The position numbers and the translations under genes are program-made. Below are positions 7,242-13,771 of a DNA stretch of 14,089 nt, in pieces. Positions within the stretch are counted from its first letter, which is position 1. Every line of letters begins with the position of its first letter. The notes below the pieces were generated by a model. The model had not been told where the DNA came from. It ran no database searches and saw only the letters and a program-made list of their open reading frames with translations. Source of the DNA: Baffinella frigidus (Eukaryota; Cryptophyceae; Cryptomonadales; Baffinellaceae); assembly GCA_026770585.1 (NCBI GenBank), contig MU648382.1, positions 1 through 14,089 of the forward strand, in the 5' to 3' direction.

Positions 7242-8387
7242 ATGGACATGGAGATCCTAGATGAACGGTATACAATTGAAAACATTTTCAATGAGAAAGA
7301 GCGCGCGTCGTATGACAGAATGATGGCGAACAGTAGAAATGAAACGCTGTCTGTGAAAAAGCGAAAGGGTAGCCGAAGCAATGCCGCGAAGAAGTTGAAG
7401 ATTGCCATGTCACGAGGACGAAAGGAAGAATACCTAACTGCGTATGATTTATCTGATTCCAATCTTGAAATCGTTTTCAATGAGAAACAGCGTGCATCTT
7501 ATGAAAAAATGATGGTGAAGAGTAGAGACGAAACGCTGTCTATGAAAAAGCGAACGGATAACCGAAGCCGTGCCGCAGCGAACTTAAAGGATGCGGTTTT
7601 GAAACGAAAAAGTATGGATGGAGATCAACATGCAACCCGTGAATGGGACAAGAGGATGAAATTGAAGAACGGTTCCAGGAACACGGAATTTGCAGCTTTG
7701 AAAGAAAAAGCTGAAGCTGGGGATACAGCTTCAATTCTTGAACTGGATAAGAAGCGGAAGTCGAGTAATGATTCCGGAAAAAAGGCACGGACAATTTTGA
7801 AAGAAAAAGTAGCTGCTGGGGATATAATTGCAATCGCGAAAAACGATAGAAATCGGGATATGCACCGTGATTGCAACGCAACGTATCGGGTAAATTTGGA
7901 AGCAAAATGGGTGGAAGAAAATGCAGCACGTTTCTCCTCAAGCGATTCGTTTGGGTACACGGAATTCGGCCTGGGAGATACTTCGTACACCGATGATGTA
8001 AAAGCGAAGGTCGAAACCATTCTGGACAGTCCGGCTGGATCAATTCTTGAAGACGGGTCTGAAACAACGAAAAAATTCATCGAAGAACACGGTTCAATCA
8101 CCGTCCGAGAACTGATATGGCGACGTGACATTGTGGTTTACATCTACTACACAACGCAAAAAATCCGATGTGGATATGAGATCAAGTGCAGTGAGACGAG
8201 AGCTTTCGCGGCGCATGTTCATCGTGATCCTATGTGCCGAATTGACGAATTGGACGAAAATGGACTTCGAGACCTGCAGAGGTTTACCTGGTGTGAAACA
8301 ACACATTTTTTTTTTCATATCTTCTGGCAGAATTCAAGAGCGGTTTTGATGCTACGAACGTTGAAGGGTGTCTACAGCAGTGTATAG
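7242..8387 (+). CDS. Repeat-bearing basic protein with VFN/KKR modules (frame breaks at its 3' part)
   Basis: This ORF encodes 381 residues. Module A occurs twice, about residues 12-58 and 75-121: (I/V)FNEK(E/Q)RASY(D/E)(R/K)MM..SR(N/D)ETLS(V/M)KKR, then an Ala-rich LK.A helix. Module B occurs about 147-179 and 180-211: LKEK(A/V).AGD..(S/A)I...D+.R. The rest (212 onward) is unique, with aromatic and Cys residues. It is strongly basic in the repeats, with no signal peptide or membrane segment. The frame ends 23 codons after a run of ten T (8306-8315), while the -1 frame stays open to 8680 with similar composition. The full product is probably about 100 residues longer through frameshifting, or the gene is broken, or one T was lost in sequencing. 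The family is not recognised. ATG 7242 is preceded by a palindrome and a TATA-like box. Confidence 0.7.
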   Translation: MDMEILDERYTIENIFNEKERASYDRMMANSRNETLSVKKRKGSRSNAAKKLKIAMSRGRKEEYLTAYDLSDSNLEIVFNEKQRASYEKMMVKSRDETLSMKKRTDNRSRAAANLKDAVLKRKSMDGDQHATREWDKRMKLKNGSRNTEFAALKEKAEAGDTASILELDKKRKSSNDSGKKARTILKEKVAAGDIIAIAKNDRNRDMHRDCNATYRVNLEAKWVEENAARFSSSDSFGYTEFGLGDTSYTDDVKAKVETILDSPAGSILEDGSETTKKFIEEHGSITVRELIWRRDIVVYIYYTTQKIRCGYEIKCSETRAFAAHVHRDPMCRIDELDENGLRDLQRFTWCETTHFFFHIFWQNSRAVLMLRTLKGVYSSV

Positions 8388-8680
8388 AGGACAACCTACC
8401 CTACGGAATGTACTTGCATAAGGAAGCCGGGTCGGGATCGAAGAAGCAATTCAGTGAGGCAAGCAGCAAAGCGTGTCCGCATTTTGTAGGGATAACTTTC
8501 ATGAGAATATCAGACCCGATTTTCGGTGAAATTTCAGACACAGAACGAGAAAAGCCACTCACGTCTTTCACTGCAATTTCGCATGACGAGAAGAAAAAGG
8601 TCCGCGTTACCGTGCGGGGTGAAAATGAACCGTTTCCAGAGACCAAATCGGTCCTCAAAGATAACGCCGAAATCGCCTGA
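8297..8680 (+). CDS. Continuation of the 7242 gene in the -1 frame
   Basis: This frame opens just before the T10 run and continues to TGA at 8678-8680. Its text after the T run (FSYLLAEFKSGF, VEGCLQQCIEDNLPYG, KACPHFVGITFMRIS) reads as an ordinary folded protein with balanced charge. The overlapping frame-0 tail is short. The first ATG in it is 8408, but nothing there suggests an independent start. It is best read as the C-terminal part of the upstream gene, reached by a -1 shift at TTTTTTTTTT or separated by a one-base deletion. The function is unknown. Confidence 0.55.
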   Translation, partial: NNTFFFSYLLAEFKSGFDATNVEGCLQQCIEDNLPYGMYLHKEAGSGSKKQFSEASSKACPHFVGITFMRISDPIFGEISDTEREKPLTSFTAISHDEKKKVRVTVRGENEPFPETKSVLKDNAEIA

Positions 8681-8689
8681 ATCAAAGAC

Positions 8690-8911
8690 ATGAATAATAA
8701 GCGTCATCGCGATCGAACAGAAGAGAAGAAGAAGAAGACTACGCCGGGAAAGGAAGAACGCGATGATCTCTTTTTCATGGAAGCAGAGTCCAGTGATGAC
8801 AACTACGAAGATTGGTGTGAAAGTTATGGTGGTGGTGGTGGTTGTGGTGGACCTGTATGGGTCGGCAGTTCATCTAAGACATACATAGATGATGATGAGT
8901 TCACCAATTGA
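8690..8911 (+). CDS. Small Lys-rich/acidic/Gly-rich ORF, unknown
   Basis: This ORF encodes 73 residues from an ATG ten bases after the previous stop. A basic head (RHRDRTEEKKKKT) is followed by an acidic patch (ESSDDNYEDW), a GGGGGCGG run and an acidic IDDDEF tail. It is low complexity with no family match. The short spacing suggests co-transcription with the 7242 gene. It ends 16 bases before the convergent coiled-coil gene, with a shared 3' signal. It could be a real small protein or a chance open frame over a GGT microsatellite. Confidence 0.45.
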   Translation: MNNKRHRDRTEEKKKKTTPGKEERDDLFFMEAESSDDNYEDWCESYGGGGGCGGPVWVGSSSKTYIDDDEFTN

Positions 8912-8915
8912 AAGC

Positions 8916-8932
8916 ATTCATTAAATTTCAAA
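8916..8932. terminator. Shared 3' signal between convergent genes
   Basis: attcattaaatttcaaa holds ATTAAA on the plus strand and matches the 17-mer at 7100-7116 with one change. It overlaps the stop of the minus-strand coiled-coil gene, so the two convergent transcripts overlap here. Confidence 0.45.
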
Positions 8933-9272
8933 ATTTCCGCAACGAACCGCTGCCTCCGCCAGAGCTCACATCCGTCTTATTTTTAAAATAGTTTTTTTTG
9001 AAATCCGTCCTTGCAACAAGGTTTTTCTTCTGCATATTTTCTTCCTTTTGCAATCTGAGAATATCTCTCTTGAATGTTGCAAATAGAATCTTCTTTCTTG
9101 TATTTTCCATCTCCACGGCAATTTCTAGTTCCAGCTCCCTGATCTCCATTTCCATATTTCTTATTATATCATCTTCTCTCCTACATTGATCGATCTGAGC
9201 GTTGCATGCCTGCAGATATGGCGGTCCTGTAACAACTTTGTTTGTCATCAACTCGAAGTAAGATTGTGCCAT
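8928..9272 (-). CDS. Coiled-coil protein, unknown
   Basis: This ORF encodes 114 residues from ATG 9272. Residues about 30-88 form a strongly charged helix with heptad-like Ile/Leu/Met spacing (RNMEMEIRELELEIAVEM, then DILRLQKEENMQKKN), predicted coiled coil. The tail is basic, with a GGGSG run near the end. There is no signal peptide or membrane helix. It is the last gene of a minus-strand series (11655 down to 8928), 45 bases downstream of the 464-residue gene. It lacks an ACACGT element at its start. No family is recognised; a structural or scaffold role would be a guess. Confidence 0.65.
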   Translation of the reverse strand: MAQSYFELMTNKVVTGPPYLQACNAQIDQCRREDDIIRNMEMEIRELELEIAVEMENTRKKILFATFKRDILRLQKEENMQKKNLVARTDFKKNYFKNKTDVSSGGGSGSLRKF

Positions 9273-9282
9273 ATTGCCAGGT

Positions 9283-9304
9283 TACACAACACACAAGCTT
9301 TAAT
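9283..9304 (-). terminator. ATTAAA plus GT-rich 3' signal of the 464-residue gene
   Basis: On the minus strand, ATTAAA (9299-9304) lies 14 bases after the stop and is followed by gcttgtgtgttgtg. This is the order of a eukaryotic cleavage/polyadenylation site. It sits in the short gap before the coiled-coil gene, whose promoter must overlap it. Confidence 0.45.
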
Positions 9305-9317
9305 ACCCGTTTCACGT

Positions 9318-10712
9318 CTATGTCTTTTTTAGGGCCAAATAGTGTGCTAACAAATCTTTGCACTTGCCTTTGAAAATCTCCCCGGCATTGACAGACACGA
9401 GATGAATTTCGGAGCCTATTACGAACCAGTAGAAATCAATAGTTTCAATAGACAAACCTCCTTCAACGGCCTTTTCTGCACTTTTCGTTTCTGTACTTGT
9501 TTTACATGCAGCGATTCTGAGCAGCATCGCTTCACTTGGCTTGTTCATATTACTCCTTGTTGAAACGGTTTTATCGGGTTTCTTCACATGTTCTCTATAC
9601 GCCACTTTTTTAGGTGGTGAAACCAACACCGCAATCTTAAGACCTCCTCCAACCTGCTTCTCGAAGTGGTGGTCTTCGTACGCAAAACAAGTTTCAGGAT
9701 ATATCTGCACCAAAGACGACACAACAGCTTCCTGTTCAACACAATTGGCGCTTTGTACATCTGATATAGACAACGGCATGCGACGTATATAATTTGGATA
9801 ATGTCGGTAGACGACCTGAGAGCAATTGTTGTAGAAACCGCAGTATGTATGTCTATATTCTAAGAATTTTCCAGGCGAGAGGCATGAAAACATGCACAGG
9901 TTGTGATACACGTCTATGGAAGCTTCTAAATGGAACGACTCGATTTCGAACGGATATGAATCTTTTGGGGGGATATAAATAGCATATCTTTGAATGTATA
10001 GAACGCGGAAGAGCACAAAAAAGATGCTCAGATAGAATCGAATTCCGCACTCTGATAAACCCAGTTTGTGTGATGGCGGATTTGCGCACACAAAATCTTT
10101 ATCATCAGCGTCTTTTTCGTCGATATCTGTCGAAAACAAGTAAGAGCCGAACCAAATAAATAGCTGCGTCACGAGCATTTCCACTTTTTCTAACAGAACG
10201 ATGCGATGTTCAGGTGTTTCGCATGTATCAAGCGATTTCCGAATATGAGACCATTGAGTCTGGAGTGCATGTACAAGATCGCGCAGCATTTGCAGTGTAA
10301 TTTTTCTTGGTACACAGACCGGATCTGGTGTTTTTCTGTCTGTGTCCAAACCCAACGTCAATGGAGTTGTATTTGACGGTTTGTAGAAGTGTGGGATAAA
10401 AACATCACAAGTATTGATGATGTATTCTACATCCTCGTTTTCGATAATTATGGGCGTAACGCCCGGCGTATCTTCGGGGCATTGAAAAGCTTCTTCAAAA
10501 ACTTTTGTGCAAATCATCCCGGCCAGGTGCATCTGGTGAAAATCACATTTGGAATTTTCGCATGTCTCGTTCGCATCAGACCCCCACAACCAGAATCGAA
10601 GCATATTGGGTACAGAGAGAGTATGGGTAGATGCTCTTTCTCCATTTGTAATTCGAGTCAAAGCTGCGTAAATATGGGTAAAATTGATCGTATCTGATGA
10701 TATAGATTCCAT
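9318..10712 (-). CDS. 464-residue orphan protein
   Basis: This is a single clean ORF from ATG 10712 to TAG 9318, 464 residues, that I do not recognise. Visible features are Cys/His residues near residues 50-80 (ETCENSKCDFH...GMIC), a hydrophobic aromatic stretch about 225-250 (FYLSIFFVLFRVLYI) that might be one membrane helix, and a Tyr/Cys-rich region after it (CGFYNNC). A Lys/Ser-rich linker near 385-420 precedes a compact C-terminal domain (IDFYWFVIG, VNAGEIFKG). There is no signal peptide. It lies between the membrane-protein gene (85 bases upstream) and the coiled-coil gene on the same strand. The leader is AT-rich (ttttaataaaagagatttaat), unlike the ACACGT-type leaders, so it may be expressed with a different class of genes. 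A virion role is possible but unsupported. Confidence 0.75.
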   Translation of the reverse strand: MESISSDTINFTHIYAALTRITNGERASTHTLSVPNMLRFWLWGSDANETCENSKCDFHQMHLAGMICTKVFEEAFQCPEDTPGVTPIIIENEDVEYIINTCDVFIPHFYKPSNTTPLTLGLDTDRKTPDPVCVPRKITLQMLRDLVHALQTQWSHIRKSLDTCETPEHRIVLLEKVEMLVTQLFIWFGSYLFSTDIDEKDADDKDFVCANPPSHKLGLSECGIRFYLSIFFVLFRVLYIQRYAIYIPPKDSYPFEIESFHLEASIDVYHNLCMFSCLSPGKFLEYRHTYCGFYNNCSQVVYRHYPNYIRRMPLSISDVQSANCVEQEAVVSSLVQIYPETCFAYEDHHFEKQVGGGLKIAVLVSPPKKVAYREHVKKPDKTVSTRSNMNKPSEAMLLRIAACKTSTETKSAEKAVEGGLSIETIDFYWFVIGSEIHLVSVNAGEIFKGKCKDLLAHYLALKKT

Positions 10713-10723
10713 ATTAAATCTCT

Positions 10724-10729
10724 TTTATT
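10724..10729 (-). terminator. AATAAA signal of the membrane-protein gene
   Basis: AATAAA on the minus strand lies about 70 bases after the stop at 10798 and just 12 bases before the start of the next gene. The 3' end of one transcript and the 5' end of the next therefore overlap. Confidence 0.4.
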
Positions 10730-10797
10730 AAAACACTTTTCTACAGTAATGCACTGAAAACTCAAAGAACCCTGTCGAAACTACGCGACATCATATC

Positions 10798-11655
10798 TCA
10801 CACCTCATTCAAATTGAGTTTTTTCTTCTTGGGTTTGATAATGAATTTATCATCTGGGGCGCGATCTACCCTTGGGTCTAGAGGCAGCTCATCCAGATCC
10901 AGCTCTTTCCGGAGTTGACGCGCCGCATGTTCAGCGAGACGCGAGTCAAATCGCGCACCGTTGTCTCCGCTCGGTGACAGTGGGATTGAAAGTCTACACG
11001 AATCTTTATACTCTGTGGGTGGGTCATGCTCATCGATGGAAAAGTCCCTTTCTTCAAGTTCTTCGTTCAAAAACTCGGTTCTATATTTTAACGGATCGTA
11101 TGCCTTGTTTATCAAGAAACGTCTTATCGTATATTGGTTAACCAAAAGATCAACTACGAGGCGTATCAGGATCAGATCAAATTGTGCGAACACTAAGGCG
11201 ATTGAAGCGACTGACATTACACCGCAATACAGCGACCAAGCCTGTGTGATAAATATTATAGTGAATTTGGAATAAGGTATCGTTTTGCTCTTGTGGTCCA
11301 TGACCGTGTTCGCGATGAAGGGACTAAGGGAATCCGACGAAAAATCGTTTATCGCGGTTGAAATAACAACAAATCCAACTACAGAAATGTATTTTGGCAT
11401 TGTGTCAATGATTACTCCCATGTATGTCAATGTAGGGCTTGGTCCGATGCGCATATACTCACTCCCAAAAATCCCAAGCCAGGTGAACCCGATCAAGCAA
11501 ATCACAAACCAGACATAGATGCATGCGACGGTTACACGCTTGTCGTCGAATGCATTGTCAATACACGCAGTGATATATGAAGGGTTTTTTCTTGGTTTAC
11601 GTTCATACGTGTGATTTTCAAGGACGCGTGCAGTTTCTGCCTCTTCATCATGCAT
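10798..11655 (-). CDS. Four-helix integral membrane protein
   Basis: This ORF encodes 285 residues from ATG 11655 to TGA. The first 40 residues are polar (cytosolic or virion-internal by guess). Membrane helices lie at about 41-63, 87-103, 131-156 and 158-174, and a polar, acidic then Lys-rich tail of 110 residues ends in PKKKKLNLNEV. Between helices 1 and 2 is GPSPTLTYMGVIIDTMPKY, and after helix 2 INDFSSDSLSPFIANTV. This arrangement resembles, from memory, an uncharacterised membrane protein found in several algal and other giant viruses; I could not check it. The next gene downstream on the same strand is the 464-residue orphan. The leader has no ACACGT element. Confidence 0.75.
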   Translation of the reverse strand: MHDEEAETARVLENHTYERKPRKNPSYITACIDNAFDDKRVTVACIYVWFVICLIGFTWLGIFGSEYMRIGPSPTLTYMGVIIDTMPKYISVVGFVVISTAINDFSSDSLSPFIANTVMDHKSKTIPYSKFTIIFITQAWSLYCGVMSVASIALVFAQFDLILIRLVVDLLVNQYTIRRFLINKAYDPLKYRTEFLNEELEERDFSIDEHDPPTEYKDSCRLSIPLSPSGDNGARFDSRLAEHAARQLRKELDLDELPLDPRVDRAPDDKFIIKPKKKKLNLNEV

Positions 11656-11765
11656 TCTAACGAATCACTGTTACTACGATGGTATAGATTGTGTATACTG
11701 TCTTAATAAACTTGAACCGAGCATTTCACGAGTTATGCTGTGTCGAATAATGCGGAGTTCCAACT

Positions 11766-11900
11766 GGTGTGTGTGTTATTATGAGATGTGGGATGTGTGT
11801 GTGTTTAGAAACGCAATGACAAAATACAGTCCATGTGTGTTAAATAACCATTCATTAAACACCACCACACACACACCACACACACAACTCACACTCACAC
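11766..11900. repeat. GT-rich and CA-rich tracts beside the Z-alpha gene
   Basis: (GT)5 at 11767-11776 and another GT tract at 11794-11804 are followed by a CA-rich stretch at 11861-11900, so the two are partly inverted-complementary. They lie in the 239-bp gap (11656-11894) that otherwise holds no convincing gene; the 83-codon open frame 11735-11986 is low complexity. Alternating GT/CA is the sequence class most prone, after GC, to Z-DNA, though these runs are short. The CA stretch is the 3' end of the Z-alpha gene. Confidence 0.7.
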
Positions 11901-12497
11901 TGCGATTACAGCTGCCCTGCGCCACAAGGGCTTACCAGACCCCCCAACTGCGGAACCGAAGCCCGAAATCTTCGTTGCTACGTTGATTTTCTCTAGGTTG
12001 TATAGCGCCTTGTTTACCGCGCTTTTCTCCAGACCCATGGCCTTTGCGAGAACCGGCGCAACGACCCCATCCGGGAAAGTCTCGAGCTTGGCGCACACGG
12101 AGATGTCGATTTCCGAAAGGGTTTTGGTTTTCTTCACAGGAGGGGGTACGGCTACAGCAACCACCTGGACGGCGGCGACGGCTTCGATGGGTCTCTTCTT
12201 GCTGTCGGATTTCTTGAACTGGACGAGGTCCCCCGCAGAGGCTTTCATGTGAAACCATGCATCGCTGTACGCTTTCTTTTGTTTTACATACCTCGATTCC
12301 ATACGAAAATTGTCGTTGCATGGCTTCATGTGGGGATTCTTAGAATCACCGTCCCAGTCCACCACCCTGTCCCAGGCCCTTGTCAGGTCCCGAAGGGACA
12401 TGGGATTCACGAGCCGGACGTAGAATTCGTGTGCGTCGAACTGATCCCCATCACTATCGTCACCCCCAACGAAAACGGCGATTTCACACAATTTCAC
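11895..12497 (-). CDS. Z-alpha (Z-DNA/Z-RNA binding) domain protein
   Basis: This frame encodes 200 residues from a GTG at 12497; the first in-frame ATG is 12401 (residue 33), so the start is unsure. The last 75 residues fit a Z-alpha winged helix: Lys158, Asn162, Lys163 and Tyr166 in EKSAVNKALYNLEK, then a wing ending GKPLWRR with Pro190 and Trp192. These correspond to the Lys/Asn/Arg/Tyr helix residues and Pro-X-Trp of ADAR1 Z-alpha. Before it are a basic patch (KKSDSKKRP) and an Ala/Val/Pro linker. The N-terminal 100 residues (FDAHEFYVRLVNP, SDAWFHMKASAGDLVQFKK) form an unrecognised domain. Z-alpha proteins in poxviruses, an asfarvirus and a fish herpesvirus bind left-handed nucleic acid, and some of them blunt host sensing; the role here is inferred only. 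The text upstream of GTG looks coding to a TAA at 12537-12539, so a start could be non-canonical or spliced. Confidence 0.75.
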   Translation of the reverse strand: MKLCEIAVFVGGDDSDGDQFDAHEFYVRLVNPMSLRDLTRAWDRVVDWDGDSKNPHMKPCNDNFRMESRYVKQKKAYSDAWFHMKASAGDLVQFKKSDSKKRPIEAVAAVQVVAVAVPPPVKKTKTLSEIDISVCAKLETFPDGVVAPVLAKAMGLEKSAVNKALYNLEKINVATKISGFGSAVGGSGKPLWRRAAVIAV

Positions 12498-12522
12498 AGG
12501 AACGAACGAAACCCCGGTGATT

Positions 12523-12882
12523 ATGCATGAGACATATTATCTGACAATAAACGACAGCGACCCATTTGTTCCGTTGGACCCGTCTACCACATGGGCACTG
12601 TTTGTTCTGACAGTTATTATCCAGGGTTTTACATTCTGGGGTCTGGAGTACTGTAGCAACACTTTCAGGGATTTCGATTGCATCACTATGTCCCCCACAG
12701 AAGGTCGTGGTATCAATACAGCGAACATGGAATCAGTTCTACCACCATCAGCTACACCTGTACGTTCTATGTGTAGCATGAATGGCTACAGTCAACTGAA
12801 TACACAGTCCAGAATCTCACCGCATGCCAAGATCAACTACCAACACTTTCACGACACACTCGATGTTAGCGTTTTTCGGTAA
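12523..12882 (+). CDS. Possible small membrane protein (strand uncertain)
   Basis: This frame encodes 119 residues from ATG 12523 to TAA. A polar start (MHETYYLTINDSDPF) is followed by one hydrophobic stretch at about residues 22-43 (TWALFVLTVIIQGFTFWGLE) and a Ser/Thr/Asn-rich tail. It would be a type I/II single-pass protein. The opposite strand is also open over 12540-12779, in the frame of the Z-alpha gene and with the same wobble position, so one of the two is a shadow. Neither has a family match. The plus ORF would start 25 bases from the Z-alpha GTG start. Confidence 0.35.
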   Translation: MHETYYLTINDSDPFVPLDPSTTWALFVLTVIIQGFTFWGLEYCSNTFRDFDCITMSPTEGRGINTANMESVLPPSATPVRSMCSMNGYSQLNTQSRISPHAKINYQHFHDTLDVSVFR

Positions 12883-12923
12883 CACTACACATGGGAGAGG
12901 CATAGAAGTCATGAGATTTTTTG

Positions 12924-12929
12924 TTTATT
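12924..12929 (-). terminator. AATAAA signal after the first bZIP gene
   Basis: AATAAA on the minus strand lies 52 bases after the stop. A GT-rich stretch, gtgagtgtgacatgtgtgac, comes before it, between stop and signal. Confidence 0.5.
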
Positions 12930-12980
12930 TGCCACGTCACACATGTCACACTCACTGGACTTCTTCCGCTGCATATGTCT

Positions 12981-13421
12981 CTACAGGTCCGATGTGTAGA
13001 GTAGTCCGTTGAGGGTCATGAAGTTCGCATCAATGTCGTTCTGAGACACGTAAGCCATTGTCTCCGTCTTGAACGCCCCGAGTTCTGCATGTTCAAGCTG
13101 CAACTCGTGGATTTCCAAGTCGCAAAGCCTGTCTCGTTCAGTTTTTGCATCACGACTCTTCTGTGCATTCATCCTGTTCGTTTCCTTGACACGGTCTTCG
13201 GCTGCTTGTGTAAGAAAGACCACCTTCTTGCGAGCCGGTTTTGTAGTCGACACAGGCCCACATAGGTCCCCCCATGAAGGGTCGTCTGCGTCTGGGATAA
13301 TGTCTTTGTATGATTCGAAATCACTCATCAAGGTTTGCACCTCGTTTGCATCTATGTTGCAACTGGACCCCATGCTGTGGATTGTTGCAGGTGAATGATG
13401 AAAGGTGTGTGGATCTATCAT
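12981..13421 (-). CDS. bZIP transcription factor
   Basis: This ORF encodes 146 residues from ATG 13421 to TAG. The basic region NRMNAQKSRDAK (residues 82-93) aligns with the bZIP signature: Asn82, Ala86, Ser89 and Arg90 at the positions equivalent to N, A, S/C and R in Jun. The zipper continues with Leu at +25 and +32 from Asn and Cys at +18, so it is short. A basic KPARKK lies upstream. The N-terminal half is acidic and aromatic (SDFESYKDIIPDADDPSW), like an activation region. It should act in a nucleus or viral factory as a dimer on ACGT-core DNA, and may pair with the neighbouring bZIP. Its own upstream region has two ACGT cores, so self-regulation is possible. The position equivalent to the first of the paired Ala (A+3) is Asn in both bZIPs here. 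Confidence 0.85.
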   Translation of the reverse strand: MIDPHTFHHSPATIHSMGSSCNIDANEVQTLMSDFESYKDIIPDADDPSWGDLCGPVSTTKPARKKVVFLTQAAEDRVKETNRMNAQKSRDAKTERDRLCDLEIHELQLEHAELGAFKTETMAYVSQNDIDANFMTLNGLLYTSDL

Positions 13422-13771
13422 GTCCTTTCAAGACAATTATTCCACCATGATTCCCCCATTTTCCAGAACGGGGGATTAAATGTAAATGAACAATGCGAAC
13501 GTATTACGTGTCTTCAAGACCCCGTGACAATATACGAGTAGACGGAGTCGCTACACCGTGACAGCACATATGTTTTATCGTATTTCATCGTGTTTCAACG
13601 ATTACCAACATGAAGAATCTACCAAAATTTGAGGATGTAGAAATACGTATTGAGATGCGTGATACTGATATGTGTTGAATGTTTATTGAAACATACATCT
13701 CGAACCGACACCCACACCCACACCCACACACACCATCACTCCTACTTGACCCACATGTCTATCCGCTACAC
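13422..13771. promoter_or_regulatory. Intergenic region between the two bZIP genes
   Basis: This is a 350-bp gap. On the minus strand it carries ACACGTAAT (13503-13511) and a second ACGT (13499-13502), about 85 bp before the first bZIP ATG, then a tacgta palindrome at 13644-13649. A ccccc/ggggg inverted repeat lies at about 13453-13474. The side near the second gene has a minus-strand AATAAA (13682-13687) inside a small hairpin (atgttt/aaacat) and the CA tract. A 22-codon ORF at 13610-13678 is too short to support. Confidence 0.45.
13682..13734 (-). terminator. GT-rich tract and AATAAA 3' end of the second bZIP gene
   Basis: Read on the minus strand, the 3' region has ggtgtgtgtgggtgtgggtg (13708-13734 region) and then ttcaataaacattcaa, with AATAAA at 13682-13687, some 85 bases after the stop. 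The 3' motif resembles attcaataaatttcaaa at 7100. Confidence 0.5.

Noticed and set aside
8094-8349. Two opposed 74-codon ORFs inside the 7242 gene
   Set aside because: Both lie within the coding frame of the larger gene and look like shadows; the plus one does not continue into the downstream frame.
11735-11986. 83-codon plus-strand ORF
   Set aside because: It runs over GT/CA microsatellites and into the antisense of the Z-alpha gene; its composition is low complexity.
13610-13678. 22-codon ORF between the bZIP genes
   Set aside because: Too short to separate from chance and without supporting signals.
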